Of a stretch of DNA of 64,000 nt, positions 60,821 to 64,000 are shown in pieces; position 1 is the first letter of the stretch, and the number at the start of each line of letters is the position of its first letter. Location of the stretch: NCBI GenBank assembly GCA_964229545.1, contig CAXRDP010000050.1, positions 1 to 64,000 of the forward strand, in the 5' to 3' direction. The notes beneath the pieces are model-generated. The model saw only the letters and a program-made list of their open reading frames with translations, searched no databases and was not told the origin of the DNA. A program made the translations under genes and the position numbers. This DNA is from UBA724 sp964229545. Lineage in GTDB: Bacteria; Bacteroidota; Bacteroidia; Flavobacteriales; Flavobacteriaceae.

Positions 60821-63688
60821 ATGATGCGAAAGTCCCTGAGTTTGCTCTTAATGTTTTGTTTGGGTTCCCTTTTTGGGCAAACCCAATCCCAATGGGTTGA
60901 CAGCCTGTACAACCAATTGACATTGGAACAAAAGATCGGACAGCTTTTTATGGTAATGGGTTTTTCCGAAGGGGATGCCGCTCATTACGACGCCATGCTT
61001 GAGGACATTCAAAACTACCACATCGGGGGGATTATATTCTCTAAAGGCAGTTTTTTAGAACAAGCCCTACTTACACAAACCTACCAAAACACAGCCCAAA
61101 CCCCCTTGCTTATCGCTATGGATGCCGAATGGGGCATGGCTATGCGGTTAAAAGATGTTGACCCTTTTCCGTTTCAGATAACTATGGGTGCCATTCAGAA
61201 CGATAGTTTGTTATACGAGGTAGGAAGCGCGATGGCCAAGCGACAGCGTGCTATGGGAGTACATTGGAACTTTGCCCCTGTGGTTGACAGCAACACCAAT
61301 CCAAAAAACCCCATCATTGGGTTGCGCGCTTTGGGCGCCGACCCTTCGCTGGTCAGCCGAAAAGCAACCATGTTGATACGTGGCATGGAAGACGGAGGAC
61401 TGATGGCATGCATCAAGCATTTTCCTGGCCATGGAGATACCGATAAAGATTCCCACAAAACCCTCCCCAAAATTTCTCATGATCTGAACCGTTTACAAAA
61501 AGTAGAATTGGCACCTTTTAACAATCTCATGTCTTCGGGTGTTTCGTCAGTGATGGTGGGTCATTTGGAAGTACCCGCTTTGGAGCCCACTGCGGGACTG
61601 CCTTCCTCCTTGTCTAAAAAAATAGTTACCGATTTGTTGCAAACAGAAATGGGTTTTGAGGGTATAGTCGTCACAGACGCCCTCAATATGAATGGGGTGT
61701 CAGACTATGACAGCCAACATACAGCCTCACTCAACGCCTTTTTGGCGGGTGCCGATTTGTTGCTTATTCCCCAAGATTTGGGATTGGCAGTGGCAGATAT
61801 CAAACAAGCCTACTTGTCACAAGACATTTCGGAAGGTCGGCTGGCACATTCTGTAAAAAAGATTTTACGAGCCAAATACAAAGCAGGCTTACACCAAAAA
61901 GAGCCTCTAAACCATGAACTTCTTCAAAACACTATCCATTCGCCTGAATTTATGGCCCTTCAGCACCGTTTGGCTGCAGCTTCCATAACGGTACTAAAAA
62001 ATGATAAGGATCTATTGCCTATCAGAGATTTAACAGACGCCAAGATCGCTTATATCCCATTAGGAAAAGACGAGGGCAATCCTTTTTTTGAACGTCTAAA
62101 CCACTACGCAAATGTGGAACGCCTTGACCTTATTGAAGATCGCGCCAATCTTTCAAACTATTCTCACTTGATCGTCGGCATTCACCAACCCGACAAGACA
62201 CCCTGGGAATCCCATAGGTTGACTGCCGAAGAAAAAGAACTGTTGTATAAACTCAGCCGAAGGAAAAATGTGATACTGGTCAGCTTTTCAAATCCCTATG
62301 CCTTACAACACATTTTATTAGATGATTTTGAAGCCATCGTGATGGGTTATCAAAACAACCCGATTGCGCAATCCAAAGCTGCGCAAGTGGTTTTTGGAGC
62401 TTTGGGTGCCAACGGCAAACTTCCCATCGATTTGGGCTCTTTTAATGTTGGTGAAGGATTTAAGCTACAACCTATTGGCCGATTGTCTTATGGCCATCCA
62501 GAGCAAGTGGGTCTTGATTCCCAACGATTGCAACTAATTGACAGCATGGCTTATGTGGCCATTACAGACTCTATGACGCCGGGTATGCAAATCCTAGTAG
62601 CTCGAGAAGGAAAGGTTGTGTATCACAAGTCGTTTGGGCATATGCGTTATGACAAACGCATTCCAATAAAATGGTATCATCGCTATGATTTGGCATCACT
62701 CACAAAAATTCTTGCATCCTTGCCATTGGCGATGCGTGAACAAGAAAAAGACAGCCTGTTTTTGAGCCGTCCCATAGCTTCCTTGATCCGTTCGTATGAT
62801 GGCTCCAACAAAGCGGATGTGAATTTTAAGCAACTGTTCTCGCACCATGCAGGCATTCAGCCATGGATACCCTTCTACAAACAAACCCTAGATAGTATTA
62901 CCCAAGAACCTAGACAAGACCTATACCGAAACCGACAACGTAAAAGGCACCGCATTCAGATTGCGGATCAATTGCATTTGCAATCATCTTTTTTGGATTC
63001 TATAGAAACCCAAATCATCGACAGTCCTTTGTTGGATTCCCTTTATTACAAATACAGCGATTTGCCATACTATATGTTTAAATCTTATATAGAGGAACGT
63101 CACATGTCGCGGATTGACAAACAATTTGACGATTTTTTAAGAGGACCTATGGGCTTGTATCATACCTCTTACAATCCCCTGTCAATGATTGATAAAGACT
63201 TGGTTGTGCCTTCTGAAATAGACACTTATTATCGTCACCAAGAATTGCAAGGTTATGTTCATGATATGGGCGCTGCTATGCAAGATGGAGTAGGAGGACA
63301 TGCGGGACTGTTTTCTAACGCTAACGACGTTGCCAAAATCATGCAAATGTATCTGCAAGGGGGGAGCTATGGCGGAAAAAAATACTTGCAACCTAAAACC
63401 ATCAACACCTTTAACCAACGTTATTTTGCGGAACAAAATAACCGCCGAGGTGTTGGTTTTGACAAGCAGCAGTTTGAAGACCCCGGACCGACTTGCCTGT
63501 GTGCTTCAGACAGTAGCTTTGGTCATTCGGGCTTTACGGGAACCTTTGCGTGGGCCGACCCCGAATACGACTTGGTTTACGTATTTTTGTCGAATCGCAC
63601 CTACCCAACGATGGAAAACACGCGATTGGTGGACACCAATTTTAGATCGGAAGTGCAACGTATAATTTATAAAGCTCTATACAAGTAA
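60821..63688 (+). CDS. GH3 beta-N-acetylhexosaminidase fused to serine hydrolase (beta-lactamase fold)
   Basis: This 955-residue exported protein joins two enzymes. After the signal peptide (SLSLLLMFCLGSLFGQ), residues about 25-350 form a GH3 TIM barrel with the NagZ-type His/Asp loop KHFPGHGDTDKDSH near 197 and the nucleophile Asp in VVTDALNMNGV near 287. A GH3 C-terminal-like region follows to about 560. Residues about 570-955 are a class C beta-lactamase-like hydrolase: SxxK in LASLTKILA near 625 and GHSGFTGTFAW near 905. The likely target is peptidoglycan or its fragments. An alternative ATG is at 60824. Confidence 0.92.
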   Translation: MMRKSLSLLLMFCLGSLFGQTQSQWVDSLYNQLTLEQKIGQLFMVMGFSEGDAAHYDAMLEDIQNYHIGGIIFSKGSFLEQALLTQTYQNTAQTPLLIAMDAEWGMAMRLKDVDPFPFQITMGAIQNDSLLYEVGSAMAKRQRAMGVHWNFAPVVDSNTNPKNPIIGLRALGADPSLVSRKATMLIRGMEDGGLMACIKHFPGHGDTDKDSHKTLPKISHDLNRLQKVELAPFNNLMSSGVSSVMVGHLEVPALEPTAGLPSSLSKKIVTDLLQTEMGFEGIVVTDALNMNGVSDYDSQHTASLNAFLAGADLLLIPQDLGLAVADIKQAYLSQDISEGRLAHSVKKILRAKYKAGLHQKEPLNHELLQNTIHSPEFMALQHRLAAASITVLKNDKDLLPIRDLTDAKIAYIPLGKDEGNPFFERLNHYANVERLDLIEDRANLSNYSHLIVGIHQPDKTPWESHRLTAEEKELLYKLSRRKNVILVSFSNPYALQHILLDDFEAIVMGYQNNPIAQSKAAQVVFGALGANGKLPIDLGSFNVGEGFKLQPIGRLSYGHPEQVGLDSQRLQLIDSMAYVAITDSMTPGMQILVAREGKVVYHKSFGHMRYDKRIPIKWYHRYDLASLTKILASLPLAMREQEKDSLFLSRPIASLIRSYDGSNKADVNFKQLFSHHAGIQPWIPFYKQTLDSITQEPRQDLYRNRQRKRHRIQIADQLHLQSSFLDSIETQIIDSPLLDSLYYKYSDLPYYMFKSYIEERHMSRIDKQFDDFLRGPMGLYHTSYNPLSMIDKDLVVPSEIDTYYRHQELQGYVHDMGAAMQDGVGGHAGLFSNANDVAKIMQMYLQGGSYGGKKYLQPKTINTFNQRYFAEQNNRRGVGFDKQQFEDPGPTCLCASDSSFGHSGFTGTFAWADPEYDLVYVFLSNRTYPTMENTRLVDTNFRSEVQRIIYKALYK

Positions 63689-63690
63689 AA

Positions 63691-64000
63691 ATGCGCATCG
63701 GAATTGTTTGTTACCCTACTTTTGGCGGTAGTGGCGTCGTAGCTACCGAGTTGGGAATTGCTTTGGCTCAAAATGGCCATCAGGTGCATTTTATGACCTA
63801 CAAACAGCCAGTACGTCTCAATGCCTTACAACCCAATATTCACTTTCATGAGGTTTATGTCCCCGAATACCCCTTGTTTCACTATCAACCCTATGAGTTG
63901 GCACTCTCCAGTACGCTGGTCGATATGGTCAAGTTGCATAAATTGGATTTGCTCCACGTGCATTATGCCATTCCGCATGCCTACGCCGCCTATATGGCCA
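63691..64000 (+). CDS. bshA: N-acetyl-alpha-D-glucosaminyl L-malate synthase BshA, 5' part
   Basis: The first 103 codons of a GT4 glycosyltransferase; the gene runs off the window. The N-terminus MRIGIVCYPTFGGSGVVATE and the segment VHYAIPHAYAAYMA near residue 90 are nearly diagnostic of BshA, which joins UDP-GlcNAc to L-malate in bacillithiol synthesis. It begins 2 nt after the GH3-hydrolase gene stop. The organism is therefore predicted to use bacillithiol; bshB and bshC are not in view. Confidence 0.92.
   Translation, partial: MRIGIVCYPTFGGSGVVATELGIALAQNGHQVHFMTYKQPVRLNALQPNIHFHEVYVPEYPLFHYQPYELALSSTLVDMVKLHKLDLLHVHYAIPHAYAAYMA

Noticed and set aside
1..64000. Prophage, insertion sequence, toxin-antitoxin or defence island
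   Set aside because: No transposase, integrase, capsid, toxin or defence gene was recognised; outside 41.2-41.85 kb the gene content is housekeeping.

Overview
The window is a stretch of bacterial chromosome from the Bacteroidota, almost certainly class Flavobacteriia. The evidence is a gldI-type gliding lipoprotein, an Oar-like TonB-dependent receptor, the start of bshA, a TamB/LptD/MlaD envelope set, small lineage-specific proteins beside mutL and beside a split Fe-S reductase, almost no Shine-Dalgarno sites, and recurrent promoter boxes of the Bacteroidota -7 type (TAnnTTTG). It is gene-dense: about 50 protein genes, two intact tRNA genes, and no rRNA, prophage, transposase or CRISPR array.

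Layout. 1-2238 is the 3' part of a BNR/VPS10-like secreted protein. 2187-5822 (minus) is an envelope/PPIase operon in the order nrnA, gldI, cyclophilin-FKBP fusion, DUF3810. 5913-9524 (plus) holds a small membrane protein, mutL and two rhomboids. 9521-11509 (minus) holds an unknown protein, DUF3822 and rsmD. 11600-13757 (plus) holds a RecD-like helicase and kdsB. 13754-16406 (minus) holds gcvT, an SDR and yebC. 16462-17886 is a secreted M24 peptidase. 17883-22560 (minus) is the operon thrA-thrB-thrC, and 22876-26289 (plus) is the NAD operon nadA-nadB-nadC. 26276-30276 (minus) holds a zinc protease-RimK fusion and clpC. 30495-32989 is gyrA, broken by a one-base frameshift. 33015-41183 holds a TPR protein, a C40 peptidase, a 7TM-HD phosphohydrolase, a large TonB receptor and an orphan TrpF. 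41228-41968 is an unusual tRNA locus. 42048-45252 (minus) holds tsaD, rsmE, an AI-2E transporter, YbjQ and a 31-residue membrane ORF. 45289-52595 (plus) holds tamB, pfkA, gap and an N-acetylglucosamine kinase. 52592-55609 (minus) holds lptD and ridA. 55622-64000 (plus) holds an amidase, mlaD, a split Fe-S oxidoreductase with an interposed HAD phosphatase, a GH3/serine-hydrolase fusion and the start of bshA.

How the genes fit together. Most of the window is housekeeping: Thr and NAD biosynthesis, glycolysis, translation quality and RNA modification, and cell-envelope assembly. The least explained part is 41.2-41.85 kb. There an intact tRNA-Arg(UCU) gene is surrounded by three partial copies of itself. 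In each copy the anticodon arm is replaced by the same type of palindrome. Two copies also carry a CCTGCC-type palindrome between the acceptor stem and the D-arm, and a GIY-YIG nuclease ORF without a start codon sits between the intact gene and the 3'-half copy. This is the best candidate for an undescribed mobile or recombining unit.

Two further window-wide patterns stand out. Several genes have a -7-like box ending only 3-6 nt before the start codon, which predicts leaderless or near-leaderless mRNAs. Four of eight convergent gene pairs overlap by exactly 4 nt through shared stop codons. Both broken ORFs (gyrA and GIY-YIG) are restored by adding one base to a homopolymer run, so sequence error must be excluded before biology is claimed.
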